Of a stretch of 64,000 bases of DNA, positions 52,463 through 64,000 are shown piece after piece (the stretch's first letter is position 1; each line of letters begins with the position of its first letter). Under the pieces are notes generated by a model, which ran no database searches, was not told the DNA's origin, and saw nothing but the letters and a program-made list of their open reading frames with translations. Origin of the DNA: Purpureocillium takamizusanense (lineage: Eukaryota; Ascomycota; Sordariomycetes; Hypocreales; Ophiocordycipitaceae); assembly GCF_022605165.1 (NCBI RefSeq), contig NC_063075.1, positions 496,001 through 560,000 of the forward strand, in the 5' to 3' direction. The position numbers and the translations under genes were made by a program.

Positions 52463-54019
52463 GTCTGCCTTTTATCGCCTCGACCCTCCAGAGCACTGCA
52501 AGCTGAAGCTCCGAACAGCGATGCCACTCCCCACTGATGCGCCGGGGGGCTTCGAATCAATGTGAAAATGCGGCTAGGTAGAAGATGGGAAATGGTTGCC
52601 GAATGTGATGTGATGCGATATGAGGCAGTGTAAAATTCACAGGCGGTTTGTTTGGCGCCCCGTCGACGCAGCACACTCGCACAGTGGCCAAGGCCCTGAT
52701 CAACTTGAAATACGGTAGGTAGTTGGCAGGCTTACAGGATTTGCGAGAGGGGCGAGGACAGGTGAGGGGTGCTCAATGCGACATGTACCTTGGTGATTGG
52801 TTCCAGGGGTCGAACATGTGTGAGGGCGGGTGGCTCATGGTCTCTTCCCCGACGAGCCCCCCCCCCCCCCGCCAGTGTCCTATTCTGGCAGAAGTTTGGG
52901 GGAGGGGAGGAGGAAGTGGTACCGGTACCGCCAAGTCCCAACTAACCTAGTACCCCAGGGGCGTTGCAGGGTCGCTTGTTGTGGTGGACGGGGGCATGCA
53001 TGTATGTCTGGGTGAGAAAGCTACACAAACATTGATGGACTTCTGGGATGCTGTACCGACCAGGGGGGCGGATAACCCACTGTCTGCCCTAGCTACTCTC
53101 TCTCTCTTTCTCGACGTTTCTGCAGAGGAGAGCAACAGAAGCCGTTTCGTACGACCGGGTTCCGGATGAGCTGACCAGTTCATGGTCCTCGCGCGGGCAG
53201 TCTTGAAGCTACATGTATGTACCCGTGCTCAATGTTATTGAGCACATACTTCGTACAGCACGGCAACGATCAGACGTCATAACCTCGGATGACAAGGCCG
53301 ACACTCGGGGTCCTCAGGTGTCTGAGTCGAGCTACACCCGGTTGTACCAAGGCACTCTCAGGGCATCACAGGGCACCATCAAATAGGGCACCATCTGCAC
53401 GCTCTCGACGCCGTGTTTTGGCTTGATCAGCAACCATCAATGTCCGGAGAGTTTTGGACAAGGGGGGCCCCCGCATCCATGTCCAGTCGCTGGTCGCAGC
53501 CAGACACCGTCCCGGACTGCCTCCCACCACAAGCTGGGGCAACATGTCGTCGTTGTGACGTGTTGGCGTGCTCCACCTCTCCGGGCACCGCGCCGCGGTC
53601 CCGTGTGCTCGAGCAGCGACGGGCAATATCTCATTGAAGTACGGCAGCGAGGCGGTATTGCAGCGACACATACGTCATTGTACATGAACGGAACGACAAT
53701 CCGTGATGGGGCGCGAGGTACGAGTACGCAGCCTGTACGTGCCGCGCCGCTGTGTCTCAGGGCGGAATTCATGTTTCTAAGGACTGCAGAAAACATCACC
53801 GGCTCCATGTCGAAGGGGGTTTGCGTCGTGGTGACGGCAGATCGAGGCTTGCTATTACGATAATACTTGTTCAGGGTCCAGCTTCTTCGCAGCATATCTA
53901 GACCAGACCTACCTGTCTGCCTACCGAACGGGGGAAAAGACCCTGACGCGGACCGTTGAATCATTTGTTGAAGTCCTCATCAACCAGCGAATTGAGTTTG
54001 CGGCAACAGGTCAACTCCA

Positions 54020-54058
<39 letters not shown>

Positions 54059-54109
54059 AACTCGGGTGCCGTGCAGTGCGCAAGTAGAAGGGCCTCTTGA
54101 GCCCATTTG
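52463..54109. other. Intergenic stretch, no gene called
   Basis: Upstream region of the zinc-cluster gene. It holds a C-run near 52858-52870 and opposing frames of 146 and 175 codons near 53423-53964 without domains. The (CA)n run at 54020-54058 lies just before the next gene. Confidence 0.42.
54020..54058. repeat. (CA)n microsatellite
   Basis: An almost uninterrupted CA run about 50 bp upstream of the His-rich protein ATG. Confidence 0.9.
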
Positions 54110-54760
54110 ATGACATACGCCATGCCTCACCGCCATGAACACCGTGACGGCGACCCTCACTACGACCTCGACTATGGACAACGCCGCCCAACATCACCAT
54201 CACGACACAGAGACGTCGAGGCATTCGCCCACGCTCCCGTGCAGGGCCACGTCCACGAGGCCGGACTGAATCCCAAGTCCGCCCTGACCCCTCGGTCCGA
54301 GCGCAGGCACGACAGCCGCCACGAGCGCGGCTGCTACCGAGAGCCGGACGGCCGTCGAGGAAGAGACGCCTTCGATGGAAACTCTGTTGCCAACCCGCGG
54401 AGGCTCAGGTCGGCGGAGGGGCACAGGAGGCCCGAAACTCATCATCACCGCCCGCACCCACACCACCACCACCACCACCGTCGCCGGCACTCGAGCGCTG
54501 GAGGGTCTGCCCGGGACGCTTTCGTCGAAGCGGCAACTGCCGCGGCGGCGGCGGGCTTGCTAGAGGCAGTTCGGGCGCGGCACAACCCGAACCGGTCGAC
54601 CCGCGCCGTTACGGCCGCCGTGGGTGCGGCCGCCGTGGACGTGCTCGTTAGCAAGGGGGAGTTTGGCAAGCGGGGCAGGCACATTGCCGAGGGTGCAATC
54701 GGTGGCTTGGCCGTCGATCGTCTTGCGAATGGGCCCTCAAAGGCGTCTTCACCTTGTTGA
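54110..54760 (+). CDS. His/Arg-rich protein with a C-terminal Ala/Gly helical domain
   Basis: A single exon of 216 residues from ATG 54110 (MTYAMPHRHEHRDGDPHYDL). The N-terminal two thirds are polar and disordered, with an RRP/His-rich segment that ends in a His run (HPHHHHHHRRRHSS). The C-terminal part reads ARDAFVEAATAAAAAGLLEA, VRARHNPNRSTRAVTAAVGA, AAVDVLVSKGEFGKRGRHIA and EGAIGGLAVDRLANGPS. This pattern of two Gly/Ala-rich helical repeats after a charged region resembles fungal DUF3824-type proteins, though I am not certain of the family. The His run could bind metal. The upstream (CA)n tract lies in the leader. No function assigned. Confidence 0.62.
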   Translation: MTYAMPHRHEHRDGDPHYDLDYGQRRPTSPSRHRDVEAFAHAPVQGHVHEAGLNPKSALTPRSERRHDSRHERGCYREPDGRRGRDAFDGNSVANPRRLRSAEGHRRPETHHHRPHPHHHHHHRRRHSSAGGSARDAFVEAATAAAAAGLLEAVRARHNPNRSTRAVTAAVGAAAVDVLVSKGEFGKRGRHIAEGAIGGLAVDRLANGPSKASSPC

Positions 54761-56658
54761 ACTGCGATTGCGACATGATGATTGACACACATCCTTCGGA
54801 GGCGCTGCGGAGTACCGGACTGGCTGGTCGGGATGTGGGCGACGAGGATTTGGAAAATGTCTGCTCCTGCGACAACAACACCTACTACTACAACTACTAC
54901 TAATAGCACAACTGGGCCCCAGGAGTGTGACAGTCTTCTTCCCAACTGCTCCATCGTGGAGCCTCAGCCGGACACGCCAGCCACCTCACCCTGGGCGAAG
55001 ACGTTCGTCTGCCCCATCGTGGAATGCCGACACCTGCCAACCTCCAATAGCTAGGCTTTTTAGACTTTATTGTGTACCCGAATCACGACAACGCCCTGCT
55101 GCCTCCCAAGCCAGAGGGAACACGTCTCGACAGCGAACCCGGCCGGTCCGGATGTTCCGCCCAGTCGGTCCCCCCGTCGAGAGGCCCGGAGGAAGCAAGC
55201 AACGGTGGCGGCCTGGACTTCAGCCCGAGTCGCCGGCCGGACCGACCACGAGCGGGTCAAAGGTCGGGGGCCAGCTATGTAGCGGCACGCAACAAATTCC
55301 CATTCCTCCACCCCCAGATGATCTTCGCTGCTGCCAAAGCCTTCGTCGCAAAGACGGCGATGCTCCCTGTCGCGCCTCGACGGCGATGGGAGCAACAGGT
55401 GGGGATCGGGAGCGCCCAAGCGCGAAATGATGGCATGGTGGTTTTGGTTGTGACCACTGGTAGCGTCATAAAGTCGAGAAGTACCAGGTTCGGGCATGGA
55501 TGCGACAAACAATTCGAGCCGCATCAAGTCTGCATTCCTGGCAGCATCGAGGGCGCTGAAGACTGGGTAAGAACTGGGTCCTCCACCGCTCTCCCAATAT
55601 ATCACTGGATAACCCTGTTCTGAAGTTTGAGTCAAGCAGCAACTCTACTTTCATGTCTGGGAAGCAGCTGAGCATGCGACTGCCGGAGCTGCCATCCATC
55701 TTGGCCCGGAGGATTCAATGATACCTGGGGTGAAGTGATGTCGTGACAGGCCATTTCTGCGGCCTTACATGCTAACAGACAGACGACAACCGTGGAGTTG
55801 CCGATTGGGTTTGCCTAAAAGACGCGTCAGACTTGGCTCTGGGTGTCAGGCGGGGCGAGTGCCTACATTTGATGGGTACACTTTGGAGCCGGGACACACC
55901 GATAACTAATGAATGAGCTGCATAAAGTGTAGCCTTTGACACACGTTTCCCCCCTAAGATCATCAGGGCAGCGACGCTTGGCTCGGCCTCAAAAATGGGT
56001 GCTTCAGACACACGGACGGTCGATCTGGCTCATAATCCTAAACCCTAATTGGCAAACAAAACCCTCCAGCCACAATCATGTATAGCCAAGGCCATCACGT
56101 ACGAAGTAACGACATAGCCGCGTGATTGGCATGTGGGAGCGGAGGTTTAACACTGTTTCCTCCCACTCCGCAGTAAAGAGTACTGTTGTGCGACCGCACA
56201 GACCACGCGAGACGTGACATTAGCATGTCTTGCAGGTTGAACAGACGTCGAGACATTGGTTCGGATGGACGCCGCCCGTTGCACATCATCGAGTTGCACG
56301 AAGGTCTTGTATGGCTTCATCGTTGCACTGCGTGGGCACAGTTCATGTTGTACGGCGGGGGCCAACGGAATATGGCCCAAAACAACCTCGTGCATCTGTT
56401 GCCATTCCATGTTAGTGAAAGCTGTTTGTACAAAGTACACCGTTCGACTTCAAGTTGCAACCGCCTTGTTAAACCGAAGGGGTCCTGCCCCGCGGCAATC
56501 GTCGCCTCTTAGTTCTAAACCGACTATAACAATCGATATGAGGGGACGGATATAGACACCCAACCCAAACCGAAACACCTAATCGCTGCTTCAAAAATCT
56601 CGTGACCGTTTCAACTCCATACAAACACGCCCACCATAAAAAAAATGCAGTTCGAACG
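54761..56658. other. Intergenic stretch, no gene called
   Basis: 3' flanks of two convergent genes. Opposing frames of 150-190 codons near 55060-55635 have no recognisable domain. CTACTA runs occur near 54879-54902. Confidence 0.42.
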
Positions 56659-57531
56659 TTAAGAAGGACTTGGCCCAGCAGGCGAGGCTGACGCTTTTAG
56701 CTTCTTGGCCACCCACTCGGACGCCGATTCCTTCAGATAGTCTTGAATCAGTCGGCAGTCGCAGTTGCCATGCTCCATCAGCATGTTCTTCAGAACATAC
56801 GTCTCCGCCATCAGTTCTGACAGTGCCCCGGACAGCCTGCGATGCTCCTGCTCTAGATCCTCGTGCTTGGACTTGAGCTTGTCCTCCTCTTGCCGCCTCC
56901 GCGAGCGGCATTTATCGGCGGCGATGCGATTTTTTTCGCGGACTCGTAGTGCCCTCGGGTCCTCGGCCCCCGAAGCGTCGGCTTCGCTCTTGATACTGGT
57001 TCGGGGCTTGGACTTTGTGATGCTGCCGGCGTCGTCTTTCGATACTGTCGCGGCGCTAACAGCTAGTTGGGCCTTCCGTGGGCGACCGCGCTTCTTGACC
57101 GTGCTCGGCTTGGTCCTTGGCGATGGAGACTCGGAGGACGAGGCGGTGTGGATGGTCATCTCTGGAGGGCTGCTGTTGATGCTGCCAGGCGACTCATTGC
57201 TCAGGGAAGTGTCCGTCGTTGGGGCGTAAGAAGCGTTGCCAAGCTGCATGCATTGTATGGTGTTGCTGCGCCCGTTCACGCCTGCCGCACTAAACCCGTT
57301 GGCGTCGAGGCCGGCCATGGGTCCGTCTATACACATCTGCGAAAAGGCGTCTTCCCCAAATATATTCCCAGACGGCGGAAAGCTTTCTTGTTCCTTCATC
57401 ATCAACCCCTGGTCCAGCGGATACGCGTCACCCCATTGGCCCCCGAGTTGGTTGGTTGTTGCGAGCGACTTCCCGCCGTCGAGGTCCCGTGGGTCATAAG
57501 GATTATGTAAAACCAAAAGCGAAGAGTTCAT
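56659..57531 (-). CDS. bZIP transcription factor with AT-hook-like motif
   Basis: A single exon of 290 residues from ATG 57531 (MNSSLLVLHNPYDPRDLDGG). Residues about 146-153 read KKRGRPRK, an AT-hook-like minor-groove motif. The basic region is at about 196-215 (RVREKNRIAADKCRSRRRQE, with the N-x7-C-R spacing of the Atf/CREB group), followed by a leucine zipper to about 253 (LKSKHEDLEQEHRRLSGALS; LMAETYVLKNMLMEHG). A C-terminal HGNCDCRLIQDYL motif is shared with fungal Atf1-like and stress-related bZIP proteins. Upstream is a Ser/Pro-rich segment with possible phosphorylation sites (SPRTKPS, SESPSP). It is nuclear; targets are unknown. Confidence 0.93.
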   Translation of the reverse strand: MNSSLLVLHNPYDPRDLDGGKSLATTNQLGGQWGDAYPLDQGLMMKEQESFPPSGNIFGEDAFSQMCIDGPMAGLDANGFSAAGVNGRSNTIQCMQLGNASYAPTTDTSLSNESPGSINSSPPEMTIHTASSSESPSPRTKPSTVKKRGRPRKAQLAVSAATVSKDDAGSITKSKPRTSIKSEADASGAEDPRALRVREKNRIAADKCRSRRRQEEDKLKSKHEDLEQEHRRLSGALSELMAETYVLKNMLMEHGNCDCRLIQDYLKESASEWVAKKLKASASPAGPSPS

Positions 57532-60500
57532 ACCGGACTCGTGTGCTTGTCCAAGCGGGGCCGATTTTGGAAAGTGTTCAAGTACATCAAGTCAACATGT
57601 GTGACTGGGGTGCTGCTGAGGTGGGAGACTCCTTTATACATTCAACTCTCCGTTAAACAAAGCCACATGCAGGCGGGGAACAAGCCCAAGCCGCCCTAAA
57701 TGGTGACGTATGCATCGCTGGGGATCTTGAAGAGCCGTACAGGTGCAGGACTGGCGGAGTGTGGTACCGAACCCTTGAGACGTGGTCTGGGCGGCACAAT
57801 CAAGACGATTAAGGTGGGCGGGCGGACATGTAACCGATACTGTGAAGAGGGGGGGGGGAGTTGGAGCGGCGAGGAGATGTTACAGGCCCCAGACACCTTT
57901 GGCAACGATCGATTGGAACCAGCCCCAAAAAAATTGATAATAATCGATTGGAGGTCGCGGTTGACAGGTCGGTGACGTGGAAGAGGAATTACTCTACTGG
58001 GTAGGTAACGCCACCGGACCACTTGCTCCGAGCAGAGCACGCCGACTCCAGACCAGGTACGTACAATTTATTACTGCGTGTCACTTGACTGGGGGGTCAA
58101 CTTCGTTGCTTAGTCCAGTATGCGAAGAAGAAAAAGAAAACCACTTCCAACTTGGATTTTCCCACCGGGCCCTGTGTTTCAAAACACACAAGGACGGCAT
58201 CTTCTCGATGCATCCTGCCGCCTTGGCGTGGCATCCAAACTTTTGTGGCTGCAGGGCCCGACATGCAGCTGTATTGAACTTGCACTGTGGCTCTGGTACT
58301 GGGCTGGGAACATGGATAGACGATGTCAAATTGACAGGGACCATAGAGCACAACATGCAGGCAATAGCCAAAGACTTCAGATCACCAAGGATTGCATGCC
58401 TTTTCGACGCCTTTCAGATAAGCTATCAACATTGTCTGCTGGCCGCGCTCTTCACTGCACTGGCCCCGCCGGCCCAGCTGCGGCATTTCCACCACTACTG
58501 ACTCCCAATTCCCGACATGTCGCCATGTACGGTGACTACTGGGTTGGGAGGGAGGCAGGATTGGTGCTTGAATATTCCCTGGCGTGAGGGACACTCGGTG
58601 GCTGCTGCAGCCACAACTAGAAGGTGATTCCACGTCCTCCACGACTGGACAGGCGGAAAGATCAAGGGTGGAACGTCCTAGACCCTCAATTCAGATAGCA
58701 GTATATCAGGGAGACCATGCCCTTAGGGTGCCTCCGGACCTTTACATCTGCTTGGTCGAAGAGTGCCACATCTCATGCTGGTTTCTGGGGCCGTCTCCAG
58801 TCTGACCAGAGGACGCAGCAGGCACCGTAGAACTTCACCGCCACACACAAGGGGTCAAGGCCGATATCTTAATGGCTGCCCACAGGCCCGCTCGAACCCT
58901 CTCGTGTCTTTCCCTATTGGAGCCCGAAGCCTTCATGATTTCCCGCCCCAACACATTTATTAGAACACTGCCCACGTTGTGCCCCAGTGCCTTGGGGTGG
59001 GAAGAGAAGAAGGGGGGCTCAGGAGGTACTGGAGCCATTGCATGCATCGCGCGGGGGTTCGCAGGCCAACCTGCTCTGGGGCAAACTAAGCTTCATCCAG
59101 TAGATTACTCACTTGGCGTACCCAACAGTGCCATTTTCTGCAGGCACTTTGTGACCCATGCCCCCTCCCTTGGCTGCCGTTGGCTTTCCTTCCGATGCGG
59201 TCGGCTGGTCGAAGATAGTTGCTGCGTGTCATATGGGCGGGACTCATCTCCAGGTCCCCACGAGGCCAAACATCACCGGTCGTGCCCTGGCTTTATAACG
59301 CCGGCTCCCCCTCGTGAGGCGTAATGACTGCTGTGAGAAATCTGGGTTGTTATCTGGCACGTTAGCTGGGTGCTGCAAAATCTCTTGGCCCAACGATCAG
59401 GTGACAGCACGAGGCAGGCCCGCCGTCGCTCAGGCTGAAGATCTGTGACGCGCGGAGAAGGCCTCTAGACGGGCAGGCAGGAAGGCAACCTGGAGGAATG
59501 CAACATACGTGGCAGGCATACGACCGTAATGGGTTACCGTGTCACTTGTTATTGAATTCCTTGCCTGCACGCAGAGCTGGAAGGAGACTCCAATGGGTAT
59601 CACGGCGCCATGTACGTACATGGCCGCAAATTCAGCCACTAGGGAATCCTGATATTTTTAAGTGTACCTGGCATCCAACTTTGCGAGGCATGGCCATTCC
59701 CTTCAAAGGATAGCATAGTTGGGCCGGTGGGGCGTTATTTTCTCGAAGCTGCGAGAAGCGCATGGAAAGCATTCAGTCGCTGATATTATCAATACAAGTC
59801 GTGTTATTTTACCTGTAGCCCAAGCTACATGTAGTACCGGACGCACCGTAGGCGGTCTGCCATCGGAGAGGAGGTTTCACGCACCAGTGGTCCTCGTGTA
59901 CGCACGCCCCTGATGCCTGCTCGCAGCACAGATGTGGCTCCGCGCACTCGCATGAAACTGGCGTGCAAGACGGTGTTGCGTTTTATCATTTGCGTACATG
60001 AACACACATCAAGTATGCCGCACAACCCAATGCAAGGATTCTTGCATGCGTGACAGCATTTCTGTGGAAGAATGGCCATTGTCGAGCAATACGTTGCTCC
60101 GTTATTGCAGCTTGAGGGGAGCGCTCAATACTCAAAACGCCGCGACACCGCAAACCCACTAAATTGTACAGTCTTACTAGCAAGGGCGTACCAAGCACAC
60201 GTACGAAGTCCGTGCCGCTCCAACTGGGGGCGCATTTTCGCCCTGAAAGGTGATCCTGCCGTACATGCCGCTGCAGTGGGTGTGCGAGAAGTATGGTCGG
60301 AGGGCACTCCCCCGATGGTGGATGCATCTGCTGATGACATAGACCGGGTACTGCGGGCATATCCAAGCCGGTATACTTACGAAGACCCAAGTTTGAAGGT
60401 CCAACTGCTGGACAAACTGGCACTCGGCTAAGGGAACATTGGTAGAAATACTACACGCCTGGCGTCGACAGTGACATCGATGAAGGTGGCTACTTGGTGT

Positions 60501-62428
60501 TGATCTTTGTGAGCATGCCTTCTCTGGTATTAGTCGGTTGACTGGTGATCTGTGGCGAGCACTAGTATGTGGCTGGTTGCACTGTAGGGGCACATTTGAT
60601 GTAGGGCAAGGAGGTTTCGCCCTCCGTACGAACTTGGAATCATTTTATGAAGTATGCGGTTATGTTGATCGACGTTTGGATGAAGCTAGGTCGACAAAGT
60701 AAAAACAAACCGACGCTGGCTGGGGTCCCATTGGAAACAGCCAAAGGCTGTCGTCTCTGGCAGGGGACCAATAGGGGCTGGAATCAGCAACGAGCGTTGC
60801 CCCTCCACTTCTCTCCCTCGTTGTCTCCCCAAGACAGGGATAAAGGTTCGCCCATTGGCTGTTGCTCCCGGAGCCCGTCCGGAAGATGTGATTGGCTAGA
60901 TGCCACGGAATGGCCCCCGTGGAGTGGATCATGACTGGAGTTGTTCCTTCATGTCGCTGGCTGATCACCTCCCCAGAACAGCCATGTACCTGTACAAGCT
61001 CTCGGGCACGGGGTTGCGTGTTGTGAGGCGTTCCCGCTGCCTGCTTGGCCGACGGGACTACTTCCTGTGTGTTAAGGGGCGGGCCGCGGAGAAGTTTGGT
61101 TTTGTCGGATCACGTCATCCCACACATGTGGTTGATCCTACATTCGCGTCGCGGGCGCTTCAGTCTTGTTACTCGATTCCATGATCCAATGCTGATGCTT
61201 CAGAACATTCAGAGGCTGTCCTGAAGAGCGACAGACCTCACCTATGCGCGTCGGCTTCCAGGGGAAAACGGTTCAAGCAAAAGATCTGCACGTGCTGGGG
61301 GCTGGCAACATCTTTTCATTCGGTATGATCGCACCCGCACCCTCGACTACTGCTCTTTTTGAGGGGGCAGCGCCATTTTGGCGACAAGAGGTGCCAGGAG
61401 GATAGCCTAACCTGGTAATCCGTTGTGTGAAAAGCCGTGGTGGCCCGTTACGCCATGCGCCACATTGATGCCTCCCCCCCAACAGCTACATACAATCCCA
61501 TTGAGTGTGCGAAGACTGCCCTCAGGTCACTTGCAGGGATGCGAGCCAATGGTAGATCGTTAGAGAAAGCAGTACCTCAATTTACTTGTCGATCTTACTG
61601 TATCAGAAGTCCAGGCTGAGCTGCTAGCTACTAATTTCTACATGATCATCGGTGGGTTTTCTCGTTGCTCTTGGGTACACCCATGTATATCGCTATAATA
61701 CTTCTCTGTGGAGACCGTAACCTGAGGGCAGTCTTCGCACACTCAATGGGATACGCGACGCCTGGGGTTAAGTAGGCGCTCGGCTTAAATTATTATGTGA
61801 TTTATCATTTATAGGCCGACATGAACCGCCGTGACCCTTTGGACAGTGCTGGCATTGGCAAAGAGGCATCTTTGCTGGACGGGGCTCATGTTGAGATGAT
61901 CAAATATCAATGATCAGATTGACGTCAGTCCAGCCTCAACACACCAGACCACTTGGCGCTGACGACCGAGCGACGACTTGAACTCCATGTACAAAAGCCG
62001 CGGCGTTGTCCTCCCGAGCAGCGGAAATTGCGAAAGTCCATCCATCCTTATCGACAACTTGTCCACAATCGCTTGTCGGATCGTCTGGCGTCATGCAACC
62101 ATTTCGCTCGCCGCCCCCATCTTTCTTTCCACTACGCACCACCAGAACGCAGGCACCCACAATTCCACACAAATATTGATGCATACTCAGCGTCACTGTC
62201 GCCACTCTGCGGTGGAAACGATCCGTCAAGATCAATATTCATCGTCCCTCCCAGTGCCAGCGGCTGTGCGGACTAGTCCTTCGCATGCGGCTCTATAAGA
62301 GTTGCACCATGGGCTATTGTGATCTACATCTACATCCCACGCAAACCATGGCAGCTTGAGTGAACGCGGCATCGACATCGTCAACCTGTCACAACATCTG
62401 TGCCGCTGCCGTCCGATGCAACCATCAA
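57532..62428. other. Longest gene-poor stretch of the window
   Basis: About 4.9 kb with only short or shadow frames. One plus-strand frame ending at 60431 has a protein-like tail (ADDIDRVLRAYPSRYTYEDP; KVQLLDKLALG) and might be a gene fragment. Paired frames near 58081-58587 are unsupported. TATAAGAG at 62294-62301 is a likely TATA box for the next gene. No RNA gene or transposon ends are seen. Confidence 0.4.
62294..62301 (+). promoter_or_regulatory. TATA-like element upstream of the terminal zinc-cluster gene
   Basis: TATAAGAG lies about 130-180 bp upstream of the two candidate ATG codons (62429 and 62477). Confidence 0.4.
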
Positions 62429-64000
62429 ATGGAGCGACGGTATTTGCCTCTCCGCCCTGCCGCTGCGGGAAGTCGCATGCAGGAACGGCGCTCCCTCGAG
62501 TCGCTGGAGCCCAAGAGGCGCCGCGTGGGGGTTGCCGTGGCCTGCAACTTGTGTCGTCGGCGCAAGATCAGGGTACGTGACGCAGCATGCATACTCGGCA
62601 TGCCCTCGCAGGCTGCAAGACTGACCCTTTACGTATACAGTGTGACGGCCGCCGACCAACCTGCACCCAGTGCCACGACCAGACAACGCCATGCGTATAC
62701 CGAGACGAGGTGTCGCCGGATTCGCCACACTCGGAGCTGGCCGAGGTCATCGATATTTTGAATACCCTTCCAGGCGGAGAGTCGGTGCGGATATTAAGCT
62801 CACTCAGGGGTGAACGTGATCCGTCAAAGATCATGTCCACTGTCCGTAGTGGCTTGAATCTGCACCAGCGGCTACATGTATCTGAGCAACCCAACGCCTC
62901 GGCCATACTGCATACGCCTTTCGAAATGCTGGAGCTCGAAGTACAGAACCCCGTCGCCTATCCTACCCTGGTCCCCTTCGATCCGATATCCTTCACTGCG
63001 GAGCCATACCGTAGTCTTACAGCTGCTGCCGACGAGAATGTGGCCTCCAGGCCGTAAGTCCAAACGTGCGCACTTTCGAGCGGTCGGGTGTTCAGGGAGG
63101 CACAAGAGTATCCCAGAGTAACAATAGATCCCCTGGTAAGCAAGTCTGTCGACAGACAAGAATTTCCAAGGAGCCCACTTTCAACAACGAACCGCCTCCT
63201 GGAGCAACCTCACGAGTCTGGTCCTGCACAAGCGATGTTCCCGCTGGTCGCCACCCACGGACCCGAACTCTGCGATGTTCGCCTTCAGAGTTTAGATGTT
63301 AGCCTATGGACGAAGGTAAAAGTTGATAACATCACGGCGGCGCGATGCATCTCACTGTACCTCGAGACCGACCATCCGTTGCTGGGGCACTTCGACCCGG
63401 AGCTCTTTCTTGCTCACTTAACGACAGGGCAAACGGGATATTGCTCTCCACTGCTTGTTAATGCTCTGCTCTACTGGGCCTCGGTCTGTTCCTTCCCCAA
63501 ACATCTTCATTCCATGCTGTCCTCCCACTAACTTCTCACACAGCAAATGTACCGTGCCATTGACCCCAAGACGGACGAGCTTGCCATGCGATTTTCTTTA
63601 GAAGCCGAGAGCCTGTGGGACAAGGAATTCGGCAACGATAACGTCGTCAACATCGCCGCGGCGCAGTTTTTGAGTCTAGGTTTTCTCGGCCACGGCCGAA
63701 ACCACAAAGTTTTGCAATACATGGGTCATGCATCTGATATGGCGCGTCGGATGAATCTGTTCGGTTCTTCCACTAATGATGAGACTAATACGACACTATC
63801 CATTAAAGAAATGACGGCCGAGGAAAGCCGAGCTCGCATGTACGCGGCATGGGGGGTATTCAACTGGATCACGCAAGTGCACTGAAATTCTCACCACGCC
63901 CACGGAATGCTAACCGTTCATGCTAGGCTGATGTCACTCTTCTACCACCAGCCTGGGCTCAAGTGCCCGAGCAGGCCACCGAATTTACCTATCCCGGGAG
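62429..64000 (+). CDS. Zn(II)2Cys6 transcription factor, 3' end outside window
   Basis: Five exons are seen: 62429-62572, 62641-63053, 63096-63483, 63544-63872 and 63927-64000 (continuing). Phases are 0, 2, 0 and 2. The first splice joins VACNLCRRRKIR to CDGRRPTCTQCHDQTTPC, completing six zinc cysteines with C-x2-C-x6-C-x6-C-x2-C-x6-C spacing. The fungal-specific domain follows: LYLETDHPLLGHFDPELFLA, YCSPLLVNALLYWAS|QMYRA, GFLGHGRNHKVLQYMGHASD and EESRARMYAAWGVFNWIT. The fourth intron begins GCAAGT, a GC-AG intron with a TGCTAACC branch. Splicing there gives WITLMSLFYHQPGLK. Donor three is GTCTGT, weak but with a CACTAAC branch. The start could be 62429 or 62477; both precede the zinc cluster. 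Target genes unknown. Confidence 0.92.

Noticed and set aside
53366..53964. Opposing 146- and 175-codon frames
   Set aside because: No ATG context, domain or splice structure; the two frames overlap on opposite strands.
1..64000. CRISPR array, insertion sequence, or secondary-metabolite gene cluster
   Set aside because: No spaced repeats of CRISPR type, no transposase or terminal repeats, and no polyketide, non-ribosomal peptide or terpene synthase motif. The gene content is ordinary fungal nuclear.

Overview
The window reads as nuclear DNA of a filamentous ascomycete, most likely a Sordariomycete of the Hypocreales type. Genes are GC-rich and widely spaced. Most have short spliceosomal introns with GTRNGT-like donors, CTRAC branch points and AG acceptors. 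The products include fungal families: Zn(II)2Cys6 regulators with the fungal-specific domain, a Ssk1 response regulator, glucosamine-6-phosphate N-acetyltransferase, and a Bot1/mS45 mitoribosomal protein. Long opposite-strand open frames over GC-rich genes are codon-bias shadows. All functional calls come from reading motifs by eye; no database search was run. I resolved 26 introns by requiring consistent phase across each gene.

Layout. 0-5 kb: a partial cysteine-rich secreted candidate, an aminoglycoside-phosphotransferase-fold protein with altered catalytic residues, and a frameshifted relic gene. 5-20 kb, all on the minus strand: tRNA adenosine deaminase Tad2 with a repeat-bearing insertion inside the catalytic domain; a half-zinc-cluster regulator-like protein carrying a tandem intron array; a DUF2439 protein (Mte1/Dbl2/ZGRF1 type); and a disordered protein with a long first intron. 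20-28.7 kb: mostly intergenic, with a MARVEL-like membrane protein and a 60-residue cysteine-rich microprotein. 28.7-40 kb: mS45/Bot1, Ssk1, a CCDC97/DUF2052 protein and a large class 3 lipase. 40-49 kb: a poor region with decayed coding traces, then Gna1 and a short-chain dehydrogenase. 49-64 kb: a complete zinc-cluster regulator, a His/Arg-rich protein, a bZIP factor, a long gene-poor stretch, and a second zinc-cluster regulator cut by the window end.

The genes do not form one obvious pathway or biosynthetic cluster. They are a mix of housekeeping genes (tRNA editing, mitoribosome, amino-sugar synthesis, recombination), signalling (Ssk1) and regulators. The most unusual signal is at 9361-9906 (minus strand): five consecutive short introns, all with a GTACGT donor, all a multiple of three long, all free of in-frame stops. 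Three of them sit in an exact 120-bp repeat of intron plus exon. A second unusual point is that three of the 26 introns have GC donors.
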